From Gemmatimonadota bacterium (GTDB lineage Bacteria > Gemmatimonadota > Gemmatimonadetes > Gemmatimonadales > GWC2-71-9), in the NCBI GenBank assembly GCA_009692115.1, contig SHZU01000004.1:219200-283199 (forward strand): DNA of 64,000 nucleotides. The letters are read 5' to 3'. A program made the translations under genes and the position numbers. Numbering within the stretch: position 1 is the stretch's first letter; each line of letters starts with the position of its first letter. The notes under the pieces are model-generated. The model did no database searches. It was not told where the DNA came from and saw only the letters and a program-made list of their open reading frames with translations. Shown one piece after another: positions 17,877 to 25,296 of this stretch.

Positions 17877-18568
17877 GAGGCACAGGCCACCCGCGCCAGG
17901 GTGGCCATATCGTCGACGATCAGATCGGGTTTGGCGGTCGACGGCGGGGTGGCACCCGGGCCGGGTTTTCTGGCCCGGCGGTTGACCCAGACCGTGGCCA
18001 GGCCGAGGGCATGAGCCGGCCCGATGTCGTGAAAGAGGCTCTGGGCGCAATGGAGCACCTGGTCCCACGGCTTGCCGATTTGGTGCAGGGCTTGGCGGAA
18101 GTTGCTGAGCGACGGCTTGTAGCTTTTGACCTGTTGTGCCGTCACGACCCAATCGAAGGTCACGCCGAGGTGACGGGCTGATCCGGCAAACAGGTCATCG
18201 TCCACGTTGGAAATGACCCCGAGCTGGTATCGGGTCGAGAGCCTTTGGAGGGCGGCCACGGTGTCCGGAAACGGCTGCCATTCAGGGAGGCTTCTCGAGA
18301 TCGCGGTGATTTCGGACAGATTCGGCGTGAAGCCCAGCCGCCGGCAGAGGTCCCCCATCGTCAGGTCGAGCACCTCTCGATACCTCCGGAAGGTCCCGAA
18401 CTGGATTGGGGACTCGATCTCGCCGAACAGGGCGAGGAGCTCGTCGTCCGGCCGTTCGATCCCGCGCGGCTCGAGGACGCCTCGGAGCGCGGCGAGGATC
18501 CCGGATTCCCAGTCGATCAGGGTTCCGTAGCAGTCGAACGTGATGACACTGAAGCGATCGAATTTCAT
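17873..18568 (-). CDS. HAD-superfamily hydrolase, haloacid dehalogenase type II
   Basis: 231 residues. Motif I ITFDCYGTLIDWESG holds the nucleophile Asp, motif II is GVISNVDDD, motif III Lys is in QQVKSYKPSLSNF, and the last acidic motif is SLFHDIGPAHALGLATVWVNRR. The cap region (FRRYREVLDLTMGDLCRRLG) is that of haloacid dehalogenase type II/phosphatases. Substrate unknown. The ATG at 18568 overlaps the upstream alkyltransferase-like gene by 4 bp, so the two are coupled. Confidence 0.88.
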   Translation of the reverse strand: MKFDRFSVITFDCYGTLIDWESGILAALRGVLEPRGIERPDDELLALFGEIESPIQFGTFRRYREVLDLTMGDLCRRLGFTPNLSEITAISRSLPEWQPFPDTVAALQRLSTRYQLGVISNVDDDLFAGSARHLGVTFDWVVTAQQVKSYKPSLSNFRQALHQIGKPWDQVLHCAQSLFHDIGPAHALGLATVWVNRRARKPGPGATPPSTAKPDLIVDDMATLARVACAS

Positions 18569-18876
18569 TGCTTCCACTGGTAACGGGTCAGGTCGATCCG
18601 GCCTCGGGCGTTGAACCGAACGCCTTCCCATTCGAGGAGCAGGCGTTGGGTGAGCTCGGCGCCCGGGGTGCTCCTCAGGCTCACCTCGCCCCGGGCGTTG
18701 ATGACCCGGTGCCAGGAGACGGTGGATCCCGGTGGCAGCGCGAACATCGCGTACCCCACCTGGCGAGCCCGACCCGGCAACCGGGCGAGCCGTGCCACCT
18801 GGCCGTAGGTGGCCACCGAGCCCCGGGGAATCTTCCGGACCCAGGCATAGATCCGCTGGTAGGTCGAAGCGCTCAC
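18565..18876 (-). CDS. Alkyltransferase-like protein (ATL), MGMT homologue lacking Cys
   Basis: 103 residues. The DNA-binding domain of O6-methylguanine-DNA methyltransferase is clear (IPRGSVATYGQVARLARLPGRARQVGYAMFALPPG), but the PCHRV active site reads SWHRVI: Trp55 replaces the alkyl-accepting Cys. ATL proteins bind O6-alkylguanine, flip it and recruit nucleotide excision repair rather than repairing directly. The short C-terminus after the motif is also typical. Followed by a HAD hydrolase in a 4-bp overlap. Confidence 0.9.
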   Translation of the reverse strand: MSASTYQRIYAWVRKIPRGSVATYGQVARLARLPGRARQVGYAMFALPPGSTVSWHRVINARGEVSLRSTPGAELTQRLLLEWEGVRFNARGRIDLTRYQWKQ

Positions 18877-18966
18877 GTCATGAAGATACGTTGACGGGAC
18901 CGACGATGCGCCGTAGGTTCCGGGTTCTTCCCGCCCTTCGTCCCCATGACAACAGGCTCGGTTCCC

Positions 18967-20649
18967 ATGCAGAAGACTTTCGCCTCGGTAGTAGCGTGCC
19001 TAACAGTGTTGGGTTGTTCCCAATCCGACCCGCGCGACAGCGGCAACACCGGCGGTGCCCGGCCGTCGCTGCCGGAGGCGGCTACCGCCGTGCTGCAGGA
19101 GCAACGGTTGCTCGACGAGATCACGATGCTGGCCTCCGACTCGTTCCTGGGACGCGGACCCGGAACCGCTGGCGAAGACCGGACGGTGGCCTATCTGGAA
19201 CAACAGTTCAAGGCCATCGGCCTCGAGCCGGGCAACCCGGACGGAACCTATATCCAGCAGGTGCCATTGGTCGGGATCACGCCGAAGCCGACACCGCAGT
19301 TGGTTCTTACCAAGGGTTCAAACAAGCGAGTTCTGGCGTTCAAGACCGACGTCGTGGCCTGGACCAAACACGTGGCCGACTCGGCGTCGATCGCCAACTC
19401 GGAGATGGTCTTCGTCGGATACGGGGTCCAGGCCCCGGAATTCGAGTGGGACGACTACAAGGGACTGGATGGCGCCGGGAAGACTCTGGTCATGCTGGTG
19501 AACGATCCGCCGCTGGCCGACTCGACCCAATTCGGCGGCAAAGCCATGACGTACTACGGCCGGTGGACCTACAAATACGAGCAAGGCATGAAGCACCAGG
19601 CGGCGGCGGTGCTGATCGTCCACGAAACCGGGCCGGCCGGCTATCCCTTTGCCGTGGTGCAAGGCAAGACCGGCGAGCAGTTCGATTTGGTGACGCCGGA
19701 CAAGAACCTGGGCCGGGCCCCGATCGAAGGCTGGATTACCCTGGACCAGGCCAAGGCGTTGTTCACCATGGCCGGGCAGGACTTCGATGGACTCCGGGCC
19801 AAGGCATCGACCCGGGACTTCGCGCCGGTGCCGCTCGGGGTTTCGGCCTCGATGACGATCAAGAACGGTCTCCGGACCGTCCAATCGAGAAACATGGTGG
19901 CGAAGATCACCGGTAGCGATCCCAAGCTCAAAGATGAGTACATCGTCTACACGGCCCACTGGGATCACTTCGGCATCGGCGACCAGATCAACGGCGATTC
20001 GATCTACAACGGCGCGCTCGACAACGCCTCCGGCACCGCCGGCATGCTGCAGTTGGCCCGGGCGTTCAAGGCGCTACCGACGGCCCCGAAGCGGTCGATT
20101 CTGTTCCTGGCGGTGACGGCCGAGGAGCAGGGATTGCTGGGGTCGCAGTACTACTCGGTCACGCCGCTGTATCCGTTGGCGAAGACCCTGGCCAACATCA
20201 ACATCGACGGACTCAACCTGAGCGGGCGGACCAAGGACCTGACCGTGATTGGTCTCGGCGCGTCGGAACTCGACGACTATATCCGGGATGCGGCGGCCAT
20301 TCAGAGCCGGGTGATTCGGCCCGATCCGGAGTCGGAAAAGGGGTACTACTACCGATCCGATCACTTCAACTTCGCCAAGCAAGGGGTGCCGGCGTTGTAC
20401 GCCGAGGGTGGAGTGGACTACATCGGTCAGCCGGCAGATTACGGGATCAAAGCCCGGGAGCAGTACGTGGCGGAGGATTATCACAAGCCGTCGGACCAGG
20501 TCAAGCCGTTCTGGAAGCTCGACGGGGCGGTGGAGGACCTCCGGTTACTGCTGACGGTAGGCTATTGGGTGGCGGAGGCCGATCGGTTTCCAGAGTGGCG
20601 GCCGGGTAACGAGTTTCGGGCGGCGCGAGAGAAACAGCTCGGACGTTAG
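18967..20649 (+). CDS. M28-family metallopeptidase lipoprotein
   Basis: 560 residues from the ATG at 18967. It has a lipobox LTVLGC with Cys17, predicting outer-membrane or periplasmic lipidation. Residues about 120-300 form a PA-like insert. The M28 zinc ligands are recognisable in YTAHWDHFG (His), GALDNASGTAGML (bridging Asp), AEEQGLLGS (Glu-Glu), NINIDGLN (Asp) and SDHFNFAKQGVPALYAEGG (His). Probably an aminopeptidase acting on imported peptides. Convergent with a small cytosolic protein through overlapping stop codons. Confidence 0.92.
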   Translation: MQKTFASVVACLTVLGCSQSDPRDSGNTGGARPSLPEAATAVLQEQRLLDEITMLASDSFLGRGPGTAGEDRTVAYLEQQFKAIGLEPGNPDGTYIQQVPLVGITPKPTPQLVLTKGSNKRVLAFKTDVVAWTKHVADSASIANSEMVFVGYGVQAPEFEWDDYKGLDGAGKTLVMLVNDPPLADSTQFGGKAMTYYGRWTYKYEQGMKHQAAAVLIVHETGPAGYPFAVVQGKTGEQFDLVTPDKNLGRAPIEGWITLDQAKALFTMAGQDFDGLRAKASTRDFAPVPLGVSASMTIKNGLRTVQSRNMVAKITGSDPKLKDEYIVYTAHWDHFGIGDQINGDSIYNGALDNASGTAGMLQLARAFKALPTAPKRSILFLAVTAEEQGLLGSQYYSVTPLYPLAKTLANINIDGLNLSGRTKDLTVIGLGASELDDYIRDAAAIQSRVIRPDPESEKGYYYRSDHFNFAKQGVPALYAEGGVDYIGQPADYGIKAREQYVAEDYHKPSDQVKPFWKLDGAVEDLRLLLTVGYWVAEADRFPEWRPGNEFRAAREKQLGR

Positions 20650-21065
20650 GTCAGGGCGGCCGTCGCGGGCGCCTCCGTGATCGCGACGGTGGCGTCGCGG
20701 TTCACCAGGATCCGTTGGTTGTTGCTCTTGGGGTCGATCGGGAGCATGAAGAAGTTGTTGCCCAGGGGTGGAAACCGGTTCGACATCCCGACGATGGTTT
20801 CCCCGTCCGCAAACCGGACCGCGATCTTCTTTTCGCCAACTAACCTCGGGTCGCCGGGGGTCGGATCGGTGGCCTCGTTGTGCGCGGGGTTCCCGGTCGG
20901 ATCTTTGACGAAGAACAGGGCCTTCAGGTCGATGCATCGAACCTCGACCACCTGCTGATCGGTTCCCCGAATATGGCGGGTCTTCTTGGTCGGATCGACG
21001 TTGAGACTGGTACCCTTCATCGGGGTACCGTTCCGAAATCTGGCAACGACATGATTGCTGATCAT
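20646..21065 (-). CDS. DUF6982-like small protein
   Basis: 139 residues without signal peptide. The pattern VVARFRNGTPMKGTSLNVDP, then VEVRCIDLKALFFVKD, then KKIAVRFADGETIVGMSNRF and GNNFFMLPIDPKSNNQRILVNRDATVAI is two related beta modules (dG...G.t) typical of the family I know as DUF6982. Function unknown; the repeated RF.DG..kG module resembles PilZ-like or small regulatory beta-barrels. A 126-bp gap follows with no visible feature before the alpha/beta hydrolase end. Confidence 0.6.
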   Translation of the reverse strand: MISNHVVARFRNGTPMKGTSLNVDPTKKTRHIRGTDQQVVEVRCIDLKALFFVKDPTGNPAHNEATDPTPGDPRLVGEKKIAVRFADGETIVGMSNRFPPLGNNFFMLPIDPKSNNQRILVNRDATVAITEAPATAALT

Positions 21066-21191
21066 GGTTGGCCTCTCAGCAGGTCCCGCACCCGGCCACG
21101 GCTGAACAATGCAACTATTCGTGAAATAAGAGATTGGGCCGCCGAACGGGGCCGCAGTCTGGGGTCGTTTTGGGCGGGCAGGTCGGGCCGG

Positions 21192-22064
21192 TCAGGGTGA
21201 CCGGGCCATCGCCCGGAGAATCGCGAGCACTTCGCGGCCAGCCGCGGTGTTCGGGGCCACGACCTCGAAGTGCCCGGCCGCCGGTACTTCGATCAGCCGG
21301 ACCTGGTCGCCGGCGGCCCGGGCCGCGGCGGCGTAGGTTCGAGACAATTCCGGCGGTACGATCTGATCGTTGGCGCCGGTCAGGATCGCTTGGGTGATGC
21401 CTAACGGAAGTCGCCGGCCGGGCGACGCGTCGCGGTAGCGGTCGGGAAACTCGGCCGCGGTGCCACCCATGAGGCGGGGAATGGCGTCACCGCAAATCTG
21501 GGTTCCGTCCGGCCTGGCCCACGCCAAATCCGGTACCGCGGCCAGGGCGAGGATGGCGGTGGGTCGGAGTGCCCCGCTGGATTGCTTGGCGCGGACGCCG
21601 GTCCAGAGGGCAAAGTGCCCCCCGGCGGAGTGCCCGGCCACGATGACGCGGCCGGTATCGAGACCGAACGCCGGGGCGAGTTGCCGGACGTAGTCGGTTC
21701 CGGCGCCGATGTCATCGAACGATCCGGGCCATCCGCCGCCCGGGTTGCCGACCCTCCGATACTCGAGGCTCCAGACCGCAATGCCTTCGGCGGCGATCGC
21801 CCCCGCCAGGCTTCGGATGTGCCGCCGGTCAAACGCGGCCAGCCAGCACCCGCCGTGAATCAGGACCACCACCGGTGCCCTGCCGCTACCCCTGGCCCGG
21901 AACAATTCGCCGAACTGGAGGGAATCCGCGCCGTACCAGATGGTGGTGTCGGGCGCCGGTTGGGGCAGGGCCACCAGGTCGCGAGCGGTCATCATCGTTT
22001 GGGCCGAGAGTGGCGCGGCAGACAGCAGACCCAGCAGGGCATAGCGAGCCATCCGAAGCGGCAT
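21192..22064 (-). CDS. Secreted alpha/beta hydrolase
   Basis: About 290 residues with an N-terminal signal (MARYALLGLLSAAPLSAQ). The oxyanion segment VVLIHGGCWLAAFDRRH, nucleophile elbow VIVAGHSAGGHFALW, a candidate acid in LTGANDQIVPPELS and the catalytic His in AAGHFEVVAPN complete the triad. Closest to BD-FAE/kynurenine-formamidase-like esterases. It begins 2 bp after the asd::fpg chimera on the same strand and so may be co-transcribed with it. Substrate unknown. Confidence 0.85.
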   Translation of the reverse strand: MPLRMARYALLGLLSAAPLSAQTMMTARDLVALPQPAPDTTIWYGADSLQFGELFRARGSGRAPVVVLIHGGCWLAAFDRRHIRSLAGAIAAEGIAVWSLEYRRVGNPGGGWPGSFDDIGAGTDYVRQLAPAFGLDTGRVIVAGHSAGGHFALWTGVRAKQSSGALRPTAILALAAVPDLAWARPDGTQICGDAIPRLMGGTAAEFPDRYRDASPGRRLPLGITQAILTGANDQIVPPELSRTYAAAARAAGDQVRLIEVPAAGHFEVVAPNTAAGREVLAILRAMARSP

Positions 22065-22066
22065 TG

Positions 22067-23365
22067 TCAGTCCAGTTCGTCGAGTGATTTGGGCCAGTCT
22101 TGCTTGAGCAAACGCGACAGCGCCCGGTCCGCCAAGAGCCGGCCCTCGGTTTGGCACCGGGCACAATAGTTGGTTTCGTTGTCGGCGTAGCGAATCCGTT
22201 GCACCGGGCTGCCACAGTCGGGGCAGGGTTGCCTGAACTTGCCGTGGACCGCCATGCCAGGACGGAACGCGGTGACCCTAGCGGGAAAGGCACCGTTCCG
22301 ATCCTTGGTGAGGAGGTCGGTCCACTCGGTCAGGATCCGCCGGCAGGCGTGGTAGAGCCTGGTGACCTCCGGTGCGTCGAGATTCCGGATCAACTGGAGC
22401 GGTGAGATCCGGGCCGCATGGAGGATTTCATCGGAGAACGAGTTGCCGATGCCATCGAAGGTCTGGGGATCGGTAAGCGCTCGCTTGAGGGTGTGGTTGC
22501 CCCGAACCGGCCGTTCGGCGAACACGGCCTCGCTCGCGTGGAGTACGTCGAGTCCGCCCCGCTCGAACTGATCGAGCGCGGCGTGATCCTCGGCTACGTG
22601 CAGGGAGGCGCGTCGCTTGCTCCCGGCCTCGGTCAGGAGCAGGGTCCCGGTGCCGAAATCGAATGCGGCCAGAGCAGACTTTGCCCCGATGGCGGTCCCG
22701 GCCGGCTTCCAATGCAACCGGCCGGCGATCATCAGGTGAATCACCAGCCAGGCCTCGTGGTCGAGCCGGATGGCGAGCCGTTTCCCGATTCGCTGAACCT
22801 CGGCAACCCGGTGCCCGTGGCAACTCGCGAGCGTGGCCTCGACCGTCCGGAGGAGAAACGGGGTCTTCAGCCGAACGGTGAGCAGGGTTTGCCCGAGAAT
22901 CCGTTCGCGCAAGGCGTCACGATAGTTGACGATGATCGCGCCCCGCCACCCACGGCGCTTCCGTTGCTCGGCCAAGAGTGCGAGGTGTTCGGCGTTGACC
23001 TCGGGAATGACCAACGGCACGTCGGATGCGAGGCGGAACGGGCTCGTGTTGGTGACCACGACGGTTCCGGCACCGGCCCAGAGGGGCTCGATGGTGGTGG
23101 CGGCCCCGGTATCGAGGGCCGAGAACGCGAGCGGGAGGCCGGTTGGGCGGTCACTTGGCTGGACGATCAAATCGCCGATACGGCTGGGGAGTGGGGTGGT
23201 TTCTCGCCACCGGACCACGTCGGCGTAGCGCCGCCCGGCGCTGGCGGCCGAGGCGGCGAGGTATTGAATCTCGGACCAGGGGTGGTGTTCGAGCCGGCGG
23301 ACTAATTTCTGGCCCACGGTGCCGGTGGCGCCCAGAATGGCGACGGGGATTTTGCTGGCGGTCAT
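22067..23365 (-). CDS. Chimeric ORF: Asd N-terminal half fused to Fpg/Nei DNA glycosylase
   Basis: 432 residues in one open frame. Residues 1-146 are aspartate-semialdehyde dehydrogenase (PVAILGATGTVGQKLVRRL, FSALDTGAATTIEPLWAGAG, NTSPFRLASDVPLVIPEVNAEHL) up to IIVN, where the family continues with PNC, the catalytic cysteine. At that point the sequence jumps to YRDALRERILGQTLLTVRLKTPFLLRTVE, the Fpg/Nei family after its PELPEVEV start, and continues through LVIHLMIAGRL to the zinc finger CPDCGSPVQRIRYADNETNYCARC. Both active sites are lost: the Asd Cys, and the Fpg Pro1-Glu2. Most simply an in-frame deletion joining two genes, or an assembly join. It keeps an RBS (GGAG) and a Thr/Met leader upstream. 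Residual DNA binding is possible; neither parental activity is expected. Confidence 0.85.
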   Translation of the reverse strand: MTASKIPVAILGATGTVGQKLVRRLEHHPWSEIQYLAASAASAGRRYADVVRWRETTPLPSRIGDLIVQPSDRPTGLPLAFSALDTGAATTIEPLWAGAGTVVVTNTSPFRLASDVPLVIPEVNAEHLALLAEQRKRRGWRGAIIVNYRDALRERILGQTLLTVRLKTPFLLRTVEATLASCHGHRVAEVQRIGKRLAIRLDHEAWLVIHLMIAGRLHWKPAGTAIGAKSALAAFDFGTGTLLLTEAGSKRRASLHVAEDHAALDQFERGGLDVLHASEAVFAERPVRGNHTLKRALTDPQTFDGIGNSFSDEILHAARISPLQLIRNLDAPEVTRLYHACRRILTEWTDLLTKDRNGAFPARVTAFRPGMAVHGKFRQPCPDCGSPVQRIRYADNETNYCARCQTEGRLLADRALSRLLKQDWPKSLDELD

Positions 23366-23380
23366 GAGGTCTCCGAACAG

Positions 23381-23414
23381 CGAAACCCCCGCGCATCGGA
23401 TCGAGGCGCGGGGC
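23381..23414 (-). terminator. Attenuator-like hairpin before asd
   Basis: On the minus strand CCCCGCGC (23413-23406) pairs perfectly with GCGCGGGG (23394-23387) across an 11-base loop and is followed by GGTTTCG. It lies between the leader peptide stop and the asd start at 23365. The U tract is weak, so termination strength is uncertain; position and stem fit an amino-acid attenuator. Confidence 0.55.
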
Positions 23415-23442
23415 GGTGGTGTTCGAGTTATTCACGAACCCG

Positions 23443-23502
23443 TCAGTAACGCCCGTTGCCCCGGCCACCGGTCATGGTGGCCCGCATGGTCGTCGTGGTC
23501 AT
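23443..23502 (-). CDS. Thr/Met-rich leader peptide (thrL-like)
   Basis: A 19-codon ORF on the minus strand: MTTTTMRATMTGGRGNGRY, stop TGA. Six Thr and three Met codons are packed into the first 11 positions. An ATG at 23523 would add seven in-frame residues. E. coli thrL (rich in Thr and Ile and ending TTGNGAG) is a fair analogue. The ORF ends 78 bp before the asd-type gene, with a GC-rich hairpin between. The natural reading is ribosome-mediated attenuation of an aspartate-family gene by Thr-tRNA and Met-tRNA supply. No strong Shine-Dalgarno is visible. Confidence 0.7.
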   Translation of the reverse strand: MTTTTMRATMTGGRGNGRY

Positions 23503-23654
23503 GGACGGTGAGTAACTGAACATGTCAGGCAAGGTATTGAACCGGCCAAAATCGCGCCATGCTTGCGCGGTCTGGGGTTCGGCGTTATCGTCTGGTCACA
23601 ATTGTTCACCGTGGCGTTTTGTCGGCGTATTGCTGGCCACGTTAATCCACAGCT

Positions 23655-23683
23655 AAAAAGCCACGCGTCCGCGTGTCTTTTTT
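23655..23683 (+). terminator. Intrinsic terminator in the thrC leader
   Basis: A5-G-C-CACGCG / CGCGTG-T-C-T6 forms a hairpin with one internal mismatch flanked by an A run and a T run, so it could work in either direction. It lies 68 bp upstream of the thrC-like start, where read-through would have to be regulated if the promoter is upstream; otherwise it separates the two divergent leaders. Confidence 0.6.
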
Positions 23684-23750
23684 GGCACCGGGCGTTTGTC
23701 GTTTCCCGGGCCAGGACGAGCCAGCGGATGGTGGGGCAAGGGGAAAGCCT

Positions 23751-24998
23751 ATGACCGTCGTTTCGCTCCAATCGTCCACTCGGCCGGTGCCGCTCGCCTG
23801 TGCGCACTGTGCCGCCATCCACGAACCCGTCGCGTCCGCCGTGTGCCTGGAGTGTCTCGGGCCGCTCGAACCGGTCTACCGGGCCGGGCGGACGTTGCCA
23901 TCCCGTGAAGAGATTGCCAGGCGGGCTCCCTCGATGTGGCGCTACCGCGAGTGGCTCCCGTTCGAGGGCCAGCCGGTGCATTCCCTCGATACTGGTTTCA
24001 CGCCACTGGTCGAGGCTCCGCGACTGGCCGCGCGGCTCGGCGTCGCTCGGGTGTGGATCAAGAACGACACGGTGTCCCACCCGAGTCTCTCGTTCAAGGA
24101 CCGGGTCGTCGCGTCGGCCATCAACGCCGCCGTTGGCCTGGGTCTCGAGACGGTTGCCTGCGCCTCAACCGGCAACCTGGCGATTGCCGTCGCGGCCCAT
24201 GCGGCCCGGGCCGGCCTGCCGGCCTGGGTGTTGGTGCCGGAGGACTTGGAGCCCGCCAAGATTCTGGCCAGTGCGGTGCATGGGGCCCGGGTGCTTCGGA
24301 TCCAGGGCACCTACGACGACGTGAACCGGTTGTGCGTCCAGCTCGCGGACCGGTATGGGTGGGGGATCGTGAACGTGAATCTCCGGCCCTACTACGGCGA
24401 GGGCTCCAAGACCGTGGCATTCGAGATCGCCGAGCAGTTGGGGTGGCGGTTGCCGACCGCGGTGGTCTCCCCGATGGCGGGCGGCTCGCTCTTGAGCAAA
24501 CTGCACAAGGGTTTCGGGGAAATCCTCGATGCAGAGTTGGCCACCGGCGATCGTCCCCGGCTGTTCGGCGCGCAGGCGTCGGGATGTGCCCCTATTGTGC
24601 GGGCGCTCGAGGCGGGGGAAAGCCGGATCACGCCGGTCCAACCGAACACGATTGCCCGGTCGCTCGCCATCGGGGCTCCCGCGGACGGAGCCCGGGCGCT
24701 CCAAGCGATCCGTTCCAGCGGGGGGTACGCCGCCGCGGTCTCGGATCCGGATTTGATCGACGCCATTCGGGTCCTGGCCGAGACCTCGGGTGTGTTTGCC
24801 GAAACAGCCGGGGGAGTGACCTGTGCGGCCGCCCTGGCGCTTGCGCGGGCGGGTCAGTTCGCGCCCAGCGACGAAGTAGTACTTTGCATCACGGCTCACG
24901 GGCTGAAGACCCCGGATGCCGTCTCTCCTGACCTGTTTGACCTGCCGATTGCCTCGAGTCGCCTGAGCGACGTGGCGCGGGTCATTGAATCAGCCTAA
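23751..24998 (+). CDS. thrC: Threonine synthase-like PLP enzyme with zinc ribbon
   Basis: 415 residues. The N-terminal CX2C...CX2C (CAHCAAIHEPVASAVCLECLGPLEPVY) is a zinc ribbon. The PLP lysine lies in HPSLSFKDRVVASA, the phosphate-binding loop in CASTGNLAIAVAAHAARAG, and later motifs VSPMAGGSLLSKLHKGF and SGVFAETAGGVTCAAAL match fold-type II threonine synthases acting on O-phosphohomoserine. Start at ATG 23751 has GGGGAAAG upstream. It is followed 17 bp later by a MoaD/ThiS sulfur carrier and an E1-rhodanese, so a sulfhydrylase role (homocysteine or cysteine synthesis from a phosphorylated acceptor and protein thiocarboxylate) is an alternative. Confidence 0.85.
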   Translation: MTVVSLQSSTRPVPLACAHCAAIHEPVASAVCLECLGPLEPVYRAGRTLPSREEIARRAPSMWRYREWLPFEGQPVHSLDTGFTPLVEAPRLAARLGVARVWIKNDTVSHPSLSFKDRVVASAINAAVGLGLETVACASTGNLAIAVAAHAARAGLPAWVLVPEDLEPAKILASAVHGARVLRIQGTYDDVNRLCVQLADRYGWGIVNVNLRPYYGEGSKTVAFEIAEQLGWRLPTAVVSPMAGGSLLSKLHKGFGEILDAELATGDRPRLFGAQASGCAPIVRALEAGESRITPVQPNTIARSLAIGAPADGARALQAIRSSGGYAAAVSDPDLIDAIRVLAETSGVFAETAGGVTCAAALALARAGQFAPSDEVVLCITAHGLKTPDAVSPDLFDLPIASSRLSDVARVIESA

Positions 24999-25015
24999 CC
25001 CAAGGAATGAAACTC

Positions 25016-25291
25016 ATGGCTATTACCGTCAATATTCCCGCTCTGCTCGCCCGCCATGCGGGGGGACAGCGGCAACATGTGGTAGCCGGCGCGACCGTCC
25101 GCGAAGCGATCGATCAGGTCACCCGCGATTACCCGGAGTTCGGCAAGCGGTTCACCGAAGCGACGTTGCCCGGCAACGAGTTCGTCACCGTCTATCTGAA
25201 CGACGAGGACGCCCGGTTTGCTGGGGGGCTCGATACCCCGGTCAAGGCGGGCGACGACGTCAGTATCGTGTCGGCGATCGCGGGGGGCTAA
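25016..25291 (+). CDS. MoaD/ThiS-family sulfur carrier protein
   Basis: 91 residues with a ubiquitin-like beta-grasp pattern (ITVNIPALLARHAGGQ..., ATVREAIDQVTRDYPEF, VTVYLNDEDARF, PVKAGDDVSIVSAIAGG). The obligatory C-terminal Gly-Gly, which is adenylated and converted to thiocarboxylate, is intact. Start at 25016 is preferred: AAGGA lies 9 bp upstream, whereas the ATG at 25007 abuts it. Neighbours are a threonine-synthase-like enzyme and its own E1-rhodanese, as in CysO or HcyS systems. Molybdopterin or thiamine use cannot be excluded, but no moa or thi genes are nearby. Confidence 0.9.
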   Translation: MAITVNIPALLARHAGGQRQHVVAGATVREAIDQVTRDYPEFGKRFTEATLPGNEFVTVYLNDEDARFAGGLDTPVKAGDDVSIVSAIAGG

Positions 25292-25296
25292 CGACC

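Noticed and set aside
18967..21065. Possible toxin-antitoxin or immunity pairing of the M28 lipoprotein with the small convergent protein
   Set aside because: The genes are convergent, not co-transcribed, and the small protein matches a housekeeping-type DUF pattern.
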